Part shown: positions 8,598-17,169 of the stretch, in pieces
Position numbering within the stretch: the first letter of the stretch is position 1
Layout of the letters: each line of letters starts with the position of its first letter
Assembly: GCA_014238945.1 (NCBI GenBank)
Contig: JABAAB010000089.1
Coordinates: forward strand, 1 to 64,000
Length of the DNA: 64,000 nt
Direction of reading: 5' to 3'
Origin: Lysobacterales bacterium
GTDB taxonomy: Bacteria; Pseudomonadota; Gammaproteobacteria; Xanthomonadales; SZUA-36
Made by a program: the position numbers and the translations under genes
Notes under the pieces: model-generated
Told to the model about the DNA's origin: nothing
Seen by the model: only the letters and a program-made list of their open reading frames with translations
Database searches by the model: none

Positions 8598-9392
8598 TTA
8601 TGGCGACTGAACCGGGACAGAGTGTTTGAACACCATCACTTCGGCATCCATGGGTAATTCTTCCGACGAAATTTTAAATCGATGGGTGGTCAATTGACGC
8701 ACACCACGCTGGGTTTTCAGCCAGCCATTAATGTTTCCAAGATCACTGGGACTGTCCGGGTCTGTCTCAAGATCCGGGTGGCGGTAGTGCATTGGAATCA
8801 CGATGTCGGGTTCAAGATGACGCCGCCAGTCTTCTATCTGGTCGTGCGAGAGTACGTGATACTCGGAATCGATCGGCAGCATCAGGATATCAACGATTCC
8901 AATTTCCTCCGCTATTGCGTCGGTTATGGGCCCGTTGTCACCGATGTGCGCGATACGCAGACCGGCAATTTCCAGAACCCAGACGGTATTGGTCTGGCCA
9001 AATTCCTTGCCATAGGGTTCCGCATGCCGACCCTCAATCGCGGTCACCCCGATATCACCGAAAACATAGCTTCCGGGTTTGGCCAACACCGGTGTTGCAT
9101 ACGGCCAGGGCAAGGTATGACCACTTGATAATCCCCCATCATGGTCCGGGTGTGGATGGGAGCTGAGTACGGCATCCACCTTCAATGGGCGGACAGGAAA
9201 GTCATAACCCAGCCACCAGCGACTTTCATAGGGATCGATGAGTACCGCGTAGTCATCCGGTGAAATGACAATAAAACTGGCGTGGGCGATATATTCAATG
9301 AGCACGTAATCCGTATTACGATCTACAGATGATGCAGACCGGGCCGTCATCACACAGAAACCAAGAAACATGATCAGAATGATATTTTTCAT
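8598..9392 (-). CDS. Exported metallo-beta-lactamase-fold hydrolase
   Basis: 264-aa zinc hydrolase of the UlaG-like MBL group. ATG 9392 is chosen because it yields a signal peptide (MKNIILIMFLGFCVMTARS); the longer open frame upstream has no such feature and antisenses the neighbouring gene. The metal motif SHPHPDHDGG (about residue 75-85) matches HxHxDH, IGDNG supplies the central Asp and MHYR near the C-terminus the last His. The N-terminal IEYIAHASFIV block is typical of UlaG/YtnP-like enzymes that open lactone or phosphodiester bonds. Predicted periplasmic; substrate unknown. Confidence 0.85.
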   Translation of the reverse strand: MKNIILIMFLGFCVMTARSASSVDRNTDYVLIEYIAHASFIVISPDDYAVLIDPYESRWWLGYDFPVRPLKVDAVLSSHPHPDHDGGLSSGHTLPWPYATPVLAKPGSYVFGDIGVTAIEGRHAEPYGKEFGQTNTVWVLEIAGLRIAHIGDNGPITDAIAEEIGIVDILMLPIDSEYHVLSHDQIEDWRRHLEPDIVIPMHYRHPDLETDPDSPSDLGNINGWLKTQRGVRQLTTHRFKISSEELPMDAEVMVFKHSVPVQSP

Positions 9393-9436
9393 TTCAAAAC
9401 CCCGGATGGTCATTGCCTGTAACACTTTATCCTGTT

Positions 9437-10330
9437 TTACATCGATACAGAACCAGGACGGGGTTTTTCCAGACCGAAAATCTTCATCCTGTAAGCCAGG
9501 GTTGAAGGTTTGACTCCCATTCTTTCGGCGGCCCCAGCCGGCCCCGATACCCGCCAATTGGTGGCATCAAGCAATGCACGCAGGTTTTGTTTTTGCCGCT
9601 CACGCATTTCGACTTCCGTCATAAATCCCCGCTCCGGCAGCACACCCCTCGGGACCAATGAAACATCCGCATCCATCTGTGGCATGGCAAGATCCAGTCT
9701 CAGGTAGTCACGCTCGGACAGGATGACCGCCCGTTCAACCACGTTTTTCAGCTCCCGCACATTGCCGGGCCAGGCATGCCTGAGCAGAGAGTCGCCATGC
9801 TGTCTTGTCAGTTGCAGGGTTTCCTTGCCCAGTTCACGACAGATAATCTGAAGGAAATGCAGGGTCAGCGGCACAATGTCCTCAGAGCGTTTGCGCAAAG
9901 GTGGCACCTCGATCGGAAAGACACTGAGGCGGTAGTACAGGTCCTGGCGAAAATTGCCCTTCTCCACTTCGCGCTGTAATTCCCGGTTGGTTGCAGCCAC
10001 TACACGTACATCCACCTTGATGGTCTTTTCATCACCCACACGTTCAAACTCATTTTCCTGCAATGCACGTAGCAGTTTGCCCTGTTGCTCCAGTGGAATC
10101 TCACCGACCTCGTCCAGGAACAGGGTGCCACCACTGGCCAATTGCATACGACCCACCCGGTCCTTGTGCGCAGACGCGATATGAGTGCCAACGACATCCC
10201 TATCAGTGCTGATGAGAGGCAGCTCTGAACCGCGGGCCAGGAAACATCTACACACCGCGTGCCGGTCACGCGGGGACACCGAAACCAATTTACAAATCAA
10301 CTGAAAACCAATAAGGAAATCGCCATGCAA
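9437..10330 (-). pseudogene. Sigma54-dependent activator, N-terminally truncated
   Basis: The 297-codon frame keeps the C-terminal two thirds of an NtrC/NorR-type enhancer-binding protein: Walker B (GTLFLDEVGEIP), the sensor blocks VRVVAATNRELQ and FRQDLYYRLSVFPI, the arginine-finger region HAWPGNVRELKNVVERAV, and a Fis-like helix-turn-helix (NWRVSGPAGAAERMGVKPS). Homology starts only near 10171 (AHKDRVGR). The Walker A loop is missing, the sigma54-contacting GAFTGA loop is replaced by GTHIASA, and the sensory domain is gone. It cannot bind ATP or activate sigma54 and is best called a pseudogene. It faces the broken isochorismatase, its probable former target. Confidence 0.8.
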
Positions 10331-10681
10331 GCAACACTGAGAAATCGTAATTCAATCCAGGCCAATAACTGGGAGTTCAACAGAAATGCAAACTATATTG
10401 AGGAACTACATCACCGTTCAGTACCAACCCATCACGGGTCCGAAGAACCAATCGGAACCCTGACACGCATCACTCTCGGAATTGCCCCGATCATGCTGGC
10501 ATTTGCGTTGTTCCTGGCGGGTACAACAAGCGCACAGGCGCAACTACCCGATCCGGGTATGGAAATTGAAACCGGCAAAACTGCCGTGCTGATCACCGAC
10601 CCCCAGAATGACTTTCTGAGCCCCGATGCACAAGATCGGTATGTTCGATCGCAAAGGTGCCCTCAGCCTGGAAGGATTTGA
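10325..10681 (+). pseudogene. Isochorismatase-like cysteine hydrolase, 5' fragment
   Basis: Starts at ATG 10325 with AAGGAAA 7 bp upstream. It encodes a ~65-residue N-terminal region, a membrane anchor or signal segment (APIMLAFALFLAGTTSAQAQ) and the first strand of the isochorismatase fold with its catalytic Asp (TAVLITDPQNDFLSPD). Right after SPD the frame leaves homology and stops within 16 codons. The continuing isochorismatase sequence (MHKIGMFDRKGA) is in the next frame beginning at 10626, so an internal segment of about 50 codons was deleted with a frame change at about 10625. Confidence 0.75.
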
Positions 10682-11291
10682 AGGTTCCGGCGCAGATTGG
10701 CTGGAGCGCTACAAGCCGCTGATCAACGATGGCCAAACCATCATCAGCAACCCGCACAAAGTGTATGGCCCTGAGACCAATGACCTGGTGCTGCAATTGC
10801 GTAAACGCGGAATCGACAAGGTCATACTGGGCGGAATGTCGGCCAACCTGTGCACCGAACCCCTTGCTGCTTTCATATCACCGGAAGGTGTGAAGTGGCA
10901 ATACACCCATGGTGTACGCAATGCGCAGTTGATCAGTCCGGATAACTGGAACGTTGACCTGCGTCACCTGCAACGTGATGGCAACCCTGCCATTCAACTG
11001 GCTCTGTTCTATGACTACCAGAACAACGTTCCGCACTACCCTGCGTGGCAGGCATACTTTCGTGAATATCAACCTCCGACCCTGGTCGTTTGGGGAAAGA
11101 ATGACTACATATTCCCGGCCGAAGGTGCCTACCCCTACCAGCGGGATTTGAAAAACATTGAATTCCACCTGCTGGATACCGGGCACTTTGCACTGGAGGA
11201 AGACGGTCAGTTAATTGCCCGGCTAATCCGCTCTTTTCATCAAAACGAGGTGAAAACCATCGGCCAGTCCGGTCTGTCAGCCGGCCGCTAG
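10626..11291 (+). pseudogene. Isochorismatase middle fused to alpha/beta hydrolase C-terminus
   Basis: 221-codon frame with two unrelated parts. Codons 1-78 are the second half of an isochorismatase-like hydrolase, up to its catalytic cysteine (VILGGMSANLCTE). At about 10861 the sequence switches to the C-terminal third of a haloalkane-dehalogenase/epoxide-hydrolase-like alpha/beta hydrolase: YTHGVRNAQLISPDNWN, then VVWGKNDYIFP (acid residue) and LLDTGHFALEE (catalytic His). The nucleophile half of the hydrolase is missing, so neither enzyme is complete. The simplest reading is that adjacent isochorismatase and alpha/beta hydrolase genes were joined by deletion. Translation from ATG 10626 is possible but a working enzyme is unlikely. 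Confidence 0.75.
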
Positions 11292-11438
11292 TTCTTTTAT
11301 TGATCTTGACTTGACAGAAAATGAAACGGTTCGCGGGTGCACCCATTGCTTATCAAGTGATGGGTGTACGCATAGCCAGCCTGGAAAGCCCGGCAAACAA
11401 CGCGACACCGCAATTCGACCCACAGGCTGTGGACCACA

Positions 11439-12239
11439 CTATTGCCAGGAAAATGGGGGGTACTCGGGATATTCGAGTTGAATGTTGGTTTCACCCGCCG
11501 AAACACGCTGGCGGGCCTCGGTCCTCAGCGTTTGCATATCTTCCGGAATGGCGAGCCTGAAATCTGCCACCTCGTTCCAAAGGGCATCAAACCCTTCCGG
11601 ATCTTCATCCTGATCCCAAGCTTTTAGTATGGGGCCCAGTACGGCATACGCTTCATCAACACGTTGTGCAAGACGCCACTCCATGGCATCGATGTCTGCC
11701 TTGAGACGGTCCAGTTCCGCAGCGTGCGTCGGCACAGAATCAGAGGGTCCCCACTCAGCCATCTGTCTGAAATACTCCACTGATTCATCCATACCAATAT
11801 TGAAGGCATTACTCCATTGATGACGGTTTTCAGCGTTTAGGAGTTGCCCGGTTTCCGGGTCCACGATCAGCACTGTGGGTGTGGCATAGTAAATTGGTGT
11901 ACCAAAGCGCCGCACCACGTCCCTGCCGTACTCATAGTAGCCAACACTTACGAATACGGTCTCATAATGTTTTTCCACCAGGGTTTTCAATGGCTGCTTG
12001 TACAGACGTGAAGCCAACGCACGTGAGTCATGACACCAGTTTGCTCCGACCACCACCAGCAACAGGCGCTCGTTTGCCAGCGCCCGGCTCAGCGCCGCAT
12101 CCACCTCCACCATGGGATTTTCAGCGGGCTGGTACAGTCTGCCGCTTTGCACCGGGTCAGCCGCAGTGTCCTCCCCGGAAGCGTAAACGGCGGGCAGGTA
12201 CACAATGACCACCATGACCAGCAGCTTGAATAATTTCAT
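11439..12239 (-). CDS. Exported thioredoxin-family protein with single active-site cysteine
   Basis: 266-aa protein; ATG 12239 is chosen since it gives a signal peptide (MKLFKLLVMVVIVYLPAVYAS). Residues about 45-165 are a thioredoxin fold: VVGANWCHDSRALASRL replaces the canonical WCxxC by WCHDS, leaving only the N-terminal cysteine, and the cis-proline segment is ATPTVLIVDPETGQLL. The C-terminal ~90 residues are charged and helical (LDRLKADIDAMEWRLAQ). WCHDS variants form a recognised periplasmic subfamily that cannot act as a simple dithiol reductase; a mixed-disulfide or reductase-fed role is possible. Monocistronic. Confidence 0.8.
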   Translation of the reverse strand: MKLFKLLVMVVIVYLPAVYASGEDTAADPVQSGRLYQPAENPMVEVDAALSRALANERLLLVVVGANWCHDSRALASRLYKQPLKTLVEKHYETVFVSVGYYEYGRDVVRRFGTPIYYATPTVLIVDPETGQLLNAENRHQWSNAFNIGMDESVEYFRQMAEWGPSDSVPTHAAELDRLKADIDAMEWRLAQRVDEAYAVLGPILKAWDQDEDPEGFDALWNEVADFRLAIPEDMQTLRTEARQRVSAGETNIQLEYPEYPPFSWQ

Positions 12240-12455
12240 TGGATGAATTGTTCCTGTTTCGGTTACATTGTATTGACCGGGGTCGGAAGATAACAGATTC
12301 AAGTTGCCCTGACAGCGCAGCGGTTGCCATGGAGTGCTGGATAGAAACCGGCAAAAAGGTCAAAATACCCACTTTAATGAATGTAATACACCAGCGGGGT
12401 TGAATGTCCTCTCAAATCAGTCATTAGTTCGGCAGGCAACCTTCAGGAAACTCAA

Positions 12456-13259
12456 ATGAAAAAATGGATTTTTCTAATCTGCGTGTTAACCCTCCTGCCT
12501 TTTTCTCCGGCAAGGAGCGACGAACTGACCATTCAACCGCAAAAAGACAATTCGCTATTCGAGGACGATCTGGGGCGCTGGAGCAATGGCTCGGGGCAAT
12601 ACCTGTTTATGGGCCGAACCGGCGGTGATAATGGCCTGGACCGTCTGCTCAGACGCACCGTGCTGACATTTGACCTGTCACAAATTCCGCCAGGCTCGGT
12701 GGTCGACAGCGTGGAATTACGTCTTTTTATCAACCAGGTACCCTTTGGGGCCACCGACGGCAGGTCCGATGTTCATCGCCTGGTAAGCAATTGGGGTGAG
12801 GGTGCTTCCAACGCACACGGACCGGAGGGCCAGGGTATTAGCGCACAAAGTGGTGACGCAACGTGGATACACACCTACTTCGATTCCAATGAATGGGATG
12901 TCGCCGGTGGTGATTTTCTACCGGACTCGTCACAAACATCCTTCTATGGCAGTTCTTCTGAGCCACTGGTATTTTCGTCGTCAGACGCCCTGGTAGCCGA
13001 TGTTCAGAACTGGGTTGACAGCCCGGCTACAAACTTCGGCTGGATCATACTTGGTGACGAACAAACGGTACAGAATGCCCGGCGCATGCACAGCCGTGAA
13101 AACGCAGATAGCCTCAACGGGCCACGATTAAGAGTTGAGTTCACTCCGCTTGTTGCCAGCCCTGTCTCGGTCCCCACCAATACTCTCGCCGGTCTGGTGT
13201 TGATGATATTGACACTGGTCCTGGCCATACCCGCATGGCGAATTCATAGCCGTTCATAG
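12456..13259 (+). CDS. DNRLRE-domain surface protein with IPTL-CTERM-like anchor
   Basis: 267-aa exported protein. Residues 1-21 are a signal peptide (IFLICVLTLLPFSPARS). Residues about 25-225 resemble the DNRLRE/CBM-like beta-sandwich (TVLTFDLSQIPPGSVVDSVE, LRLFINQ, later GPRLRVEF). The tail VPTNTLAGLVLMILTLVL followed by IPAWRIHSRS is a tripartite sorting signal: short V/IPT motif, one membrane span and a basic end, as in IPTL-CTERM proteins, which are processed by an exosortase-type enzyme. Such an enzyme is not in this window. The protein probably sits at the cell surface or in matrix; ligand unknown. Confidence 0.75.
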   Translation: MKKWIFLICVLTLLPFSPARSDELTIQPQKDNSLFEDDLGRWSNGSGQYLFMGRTGGDNGLDRLLRRTVLTFDLSQIPPGSVVDSVELRLFINQVPFGATDGRSDVHRLVSNWGEGASNAHGPEGQGISAQSGDATWIHTYFDSNEWDVAGGDFLPDSSQTSFYGSSSEPLVFSSSDALVADVQNWVDSPATNFGWIILGDEQTVQNARRMHSRENADSLNGPRLRVEFTPLVASPVSVPTNTLAGLVLMILTLVLAIPAWRIHSRS

Positions 13260-13485
13260 TGCCCGCCGCTGATGTTGAGCTACAGTTTTTTCTAAGAGAC
13301 TCTCGGTCAGACACAGATCGACCGGGAAGTGGTTAAGCTGGCTGTCGTTTTCGTATTCGTTTGGCTGGCAAACCTGTGCCTGCTGAAATTACTTGGCCTG
13401 GCCAGGTCCAGATTTCAATAAACCGGCTTACTGGGCTATCATGGCCGCCGGCATTCACGCCACACCAATAAAGAGAGACATCCTA

Positions 13486-16400
13486 ATGCACCGTATCCTT
13501 ACCGGCCTTCTGCTCATCATCAGCTTCCATGTTCTGGCCGAAGAGACCTCGGAAAAAAGTGAAACCGATGCAACCGAAAAGCCCGAGTGGGAAGTCAGCT
13601 CTGACCAGTACCATAGCGATGAAGTCAGTGTTGATACCGTTGAAACCACCTGGTCGAATGTCACGGTCAGTCCCGACGGTGAAACCATGGTGTTCGATAT
13701 GCTGGGTGATATTTATTCGGTCCCCATTGGTGGAGGTCAAGCGACGGCCCTGACCGATGGTATCGAGTGGAACTATCAACCACGGTTCAGCCCCAATGGC
13801 CGCCAGATTGCTTTTGTCAGTGATCGCGCTGGCGGGGACAACCTGTGGGTCATGAACAGCGATGGCAGCGATCCCCATGCCATAACCGACGAGGCCGAGC
13901 ACCTGGTGCACAACCCGGCATGGAGTCCGGATGGTATGTACCTGGTGGGTCGTAAAGGCTTTTATTCAACCCGTTCCATCGCCGCCGGTGAGATCTGGAT
14001 GTTTCATCATGGTGGTGGCAACGGTGTCAACCTGGTCAAGCGGCCATTTGATGAGGGGGACCAAAAAAACCGGGCAGAGCCCGTGTTCTCACCGGATGGT
14101 AAATATGTTTATTACAGCGCCGACATCACCCCCGGGAAAACCTGGGCATACAACAAGAATTCTGTGGGCTCAGCCTTTGCCATAAAACGTCTGGAACTGG
14201 CCAACGGCAAAACCACCACGGTGGTCAGTGGTGCCGGTGGTGCCATCCGTCCCGCCCCGTCCCCTGATGGCAAATCGATCGCCTACATAAAACGCCGGAT
14301 CGGCCTGGTCAGCCAGATCATGGTCAAGGACTTCGAATCCGGTCTCAAGAAGCTGGTGTATGACGGATTTGAACGTGACCTGCAGGAATCCAACGGTTCA
14401 GAGGGCAATGCACCCGCCATTTCGTGGTTGCCCGATGGTGAGTCAATCGCATTCTGGTCTGGCGGTACGTTTCACCGCGCCAATGTATCCGACGGCGTTA
14501 TCACCGACATCCCGGTGCATATCCGTGTCACCAAGAAGGTCAGACCGGCATTGCGTAATCGGGTGACGATGTCGGAGGATGAGTTCGAAGCAAAAGCCAT
14601 TCGCTGGGCCAGCTATACCCCGGACAAAAAGCAGGTGGTATTTCAGGCCCTGGGATATATCTGGGTTCGCGACCTCGACGATGGCAAGCAGCGGCGGTTA
14701 AGCAAACAGAGTACACATCATGAGTTTTACCCGGTGGTTTCTCCGGATGGAAAATCCGTGCTGTATACCACCTGGGATGACCAGGGCTTTGGTTCCGTGA
14801 AGATCACCAGCATGAACGGACGCAGGACCACCGATCTGACCGACCAACGCGGCCATTACATAGAGCCGGTGTTTTCATCAGACGGCAGTAAAGTGTTATT
14901 TCGGAAAATTGGTGGTGGCTACCTGTTATCGCCCTTGTGGTCTGAAAACACCGGTATCTACCACGTGGCGGCAGATGGCAAACAAGCACCGGAACGGGTC
15001 ATTGACGAAGGTGTAAACGGGCATTTCAATACGGATGCCAGCCGGGTATTTTTCAGCAAAAATACCGGAAAGCTGAACACCGAGTTGAATCTTCACAGCG
15101 TGGATCTTGATGGCAATGACCCACGCGAGCATCTGCACGGCACCAAGGTCACACGTTTCCAGGTGTCACCTGACGGACGCTGGGTGGCGTTCACAGAGAA
15201 GTTCAAGACCTGGGTAGCACCGTTTTTCAGCAATGGCAAAACGGTATCACTCAACGGCAACACCAAGGGGTTCAAGGTCAGACAGGTTTCGGGTCGTAGC
15301 GCGGCGTTCCTGAGCTGGTCTGCCGACAGCAGCGCCCTTGACTGGTCACAGGGACGTTTTATATACCGGCGTGACCTGAACGAAGCTTTTGCATTCCTCG
15401 AAGGTGCACCAGAAGAGTTACCTGAACCACTGGAGGAAGGTCTTGACCTGGCATTCGACCAGCCAAGTGATCAACCCCGGGGTACGATCGCACTGGTGGG
15501 CGGACGGATTATCACCATGCGGAATGCAAACGAACAGCAGGAGGTTATTGATGACGGTGTATTGATCATCAGGAACAACCGCATCAGCGAAACAGGAAAA
15601 CGTGGCGATGTCGTGATTCCTGAAAATGCGTACCAACTGGATATTGCAGGCAAGACCGTGCTTCCCGGCTTCGTGGATGCCCACGCACACGGCGGCATGG
15701 GTACCAGCCAGATCATCCCGCAACAGAATTTCATTCAGCTGGCCAACCTGGCGTTTGGTGTCACCACCATTCATGACCCGTCAAATGACACCAACGAGTT
15801 CTTCGCGGCAGCCGAGTTGCAGAAAACCGGTCAGTTGGTGGCACCTCGTTTGTTCGGTACCGGTAGAATTCTGTACGGTGCTTACGCACCGAACTACCGG
15901 GCCGAGATCGGCGATCTGGATGATGCCCGTTTTCACGTGCAACGAATCAAGGATGCCGGTGGTATTTCGGTAAAAAGTTACAACCAGCCACGCCGTGACC
16001 AGCGACAGCAAATCATCCAGGCGGCATCGGAACTGGGCATGATGGTGGTGCCGGAAGGTGGTGCCAAGTTCCAGCCGAATATGACCATGCTGATCGACGG
16101 CCATACCACCATTGAACACTCGATCCCGCTGAAGAATGTTTATGACGATGTGAAGCAATTGTGGTCACAGATTGGCACCGCCTACACACCCACCTTTATT
16201 GTTTCCTACGGGGGAATCATGGGTGAGGAGTACTGGTATGACCGCACCAATGTATGGGAAAACCCGCGTCTGCTTCGGTACACTTCCAAGAGCAGGGTTT
16301 ACCCCCGGGCCATACGCAGACCCAAGGCACCTGACTCGGAATACAACCATATCCACGTTGCCAGGAACGCCAAGGCACTTCGAGACCGGGGTGTCCGCGT

Positions 16401-16803
16401 CAACATCGGTGCCCACGGCCAACGCGAGGGTCTGGCCGCACACTGGGAAATCTGGTCCATGGTCCAGGGCGGATTCACACCCTGGGAAGCCCTGCGTGGA
16501 GCTACCATTGACGGTGCCGCAAGCCTCGGTATGGACCACGATATCGGCTCTCTGGAAGTCGGTAAACTGGCTGATCTGGTTGTCATCGACGGTAACCCGT
16601 TGGCGGACATAAGCCGTTCAGAATTTGTCAGTCATACCATGATCAACGGGCGCCTGTACGAAGCCGCAACAATGAACCAGGTGGCACCGCAACAAGTGGC
16701 CAGGCAACCTCTGTATTTTGAGCTCGAAGGCGGTGATGCGTGGAGCGTTGAGGCCATGGAAGCGTATGAACAAAAGGCCGAAGCTCTGAGGTGGAAGCAC
16801 TGA
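13486..16803 (+). CDS. Exported TolB-like propeller / amidohydrolase fusion
   Basis: 1105-aa exported enzyme. ATG 13486 follows AAGAGAGA and gives a signal peptide (MHRILTGLLLIISFHVLA); the upstream in-frame ATG at 13393 has no such support. Residues ~45-640 contain two sets of PD40/TolB propeller repeats (NVTVSPDGETMVFDMLGDIY, RFSPNGRQIAFVSDRAGGDN and others). Residues ~665-1070 are an amidohydrolase-superfamily TIM barrel: TVLPGFVDAHAHGG holds the metal HxH near residue 731, then VKSYNQP, TTIEHSIPL and the late block GSLEVGKLADLVVIDGNPL. This architecture is widespread in marine bacteria and resembles prolidase/imidazolonepropionase-type enzymes. Predicted periplasmic; substrate (peptide or cyclic amide) unknown. 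Confidence 0.88.
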   Translation: MHRILTGLLLIISFHVLAEETSEKSETDATEKPEWEVSSDQYHSDEVSVDTVETTWSNVTVSPDGETMVFDMLGDIYSVPIGGGQATALTDGIEWNYQPRFSPNGRQIAFVSDRAGGDNLWVMNSDGSDPHAITDEAEHLVHNPAWSPDGMYLVGRKGFYSTRSIAAGEIWMFHHGGGNGVNLVKRPFDEGDQKNRAEPVFSPDGKYVYYSADITPGKTWAYNKNSVGSAFAIKRLELANGKTTTVVSGAGGAIRPAPSPDGKSIAYIKRRIGLVSQIMVKDFESGLKKLVYDGFERDLQESNGSEGNAPAISWLPDGESIAFWSGGTFHRANVSDGVITDIPVHIRVTKKVRPALRNRVTMSEDEFEAKAIRWASYTPDKKQVVFQALGYIWVRDLDDGKQRRLSKQSTHHEFYPVVSPDGKSVLYTTWDDQGFGSVKITSMNGRRTTDLTDQRGHYIEPVFSSDGSKVLFRKIGGGYLLSPLWSENTGIYHVAADGKQAPERVIDEGVNGHFNTDASRVFFSKNTGKLNTELNLHSVDLDGNDPREHLHGTKVTRFQVSPDGRWVAFTEKFKTWVAPFFSNGKTVSLNGNTKGFKVRQVSGRSAAFLSWSADSSALDWSQGRFIYRRDLNEAFAFLEGAPEELPEPLEEGLDLAFDQPSDQPRGTIALVGGRIITMRNANEQQEVIDDGVLIIRNNRISETGKRGDVVIPENAYQLDIAGKTVLPGFVDAHAHGGMGTSQIIPQQNFIQLANLAFGVTTIHDPSNDTNEFFAAAELQKTGQLVAPRLFGTGRILYGAYAPNYRAEIGDLDDARFHVQRIKDAGGISVKSYNQPRRDQRQQIIQAASELGMMVVPEGGAKFQPNMTMLIDGHTTIEHSIPLKNVYDDVKQLWSQIGTAYTPTFIVSYGGIMGEEYWYDRTNVWENPRLLRYTSKSRVYPRAIRRPKAPDSEYNHIHVARNAKALRDRGVRVNIGAHGQREGLAAHWEIWSMVQGGFTPWEALRGATIDGAASLGMDHDIGSLEVGKLADLVVIDGNPLADISRSEFVSHTMINGRLYEAATMNQVAPQQVARQPLYFELEGGDAWSVEAMEAYEQKAEALRWKH

Positions 16804-16857
16804 CCTACGTATTCAGACATAATACCGGGGAGAATATTTCCCCGCAGTGGAGCCAAC

Positions 16858-17070
16858 ATGAATCATAAGAGCTGGAAGTGTCCAAAATGCCAGCACCGTG
16901 AATATGAAACGGACCAGTTCCGTGCCACGGGTGGTAATTTCGCCAAATTCTTTGATGTGCAAAACAAGCGCTTTACCACGGTCAGCCGTACACGCTGTAC
17001 TTTCACGGAAATCTACCGTACTCCGAGTTCGAAACTGGGTAATGTATTTGATTTTTTTGCTACCAATTGA
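16858..17070 (+). CDS. Small zinc-ribbon protein lacking one ligand cysteine
   Basis: 70-aa protein 54 bp after the amidohydrolase stop. WKCPKCQHREYETDQFRATG and FDVQNKRFTTVS match the family of small zinc-ribbon nucleic-acid-binding proteins (COG3478 type), whose ends read roughly ...TVSCxxCGYTEfY...GNxFDFL. Here the first cysteine of the second pair is arginine: TVSRTRCTFTEIY, leaving three of four zinc ligands. A GGGGA/TCCCC hairpin precedes the gene, and GTGGAG upstream of ATG 16858 can serve as ribosome-binding site. Function of the family is not established. Confidence 0.8.
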   Translation: MNHKSWKCPKCQHREYETDQFRATGGNFAKFFDVQNKRFTTVSRTRCTFTEIYRTPSSKLGNVFDFFATN

Positions 17071-17169
17071 CCCGATGCTTGCCCGGCAGGAGTATATTTA
17101 AACCGGAACCAGGTCACTGGTATTTTTGCTGCCCCTCGGTCAACCACCACGCACGATTCTGGAATTTAG

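Noticed and set aside
11321..11560. Plus-strand frame of 79 codons
   Set aside because: Overlaps the C-terminus of the thioredoxin-like gene antisense; only the first ~110 bp are intergenic and show no coding feature.
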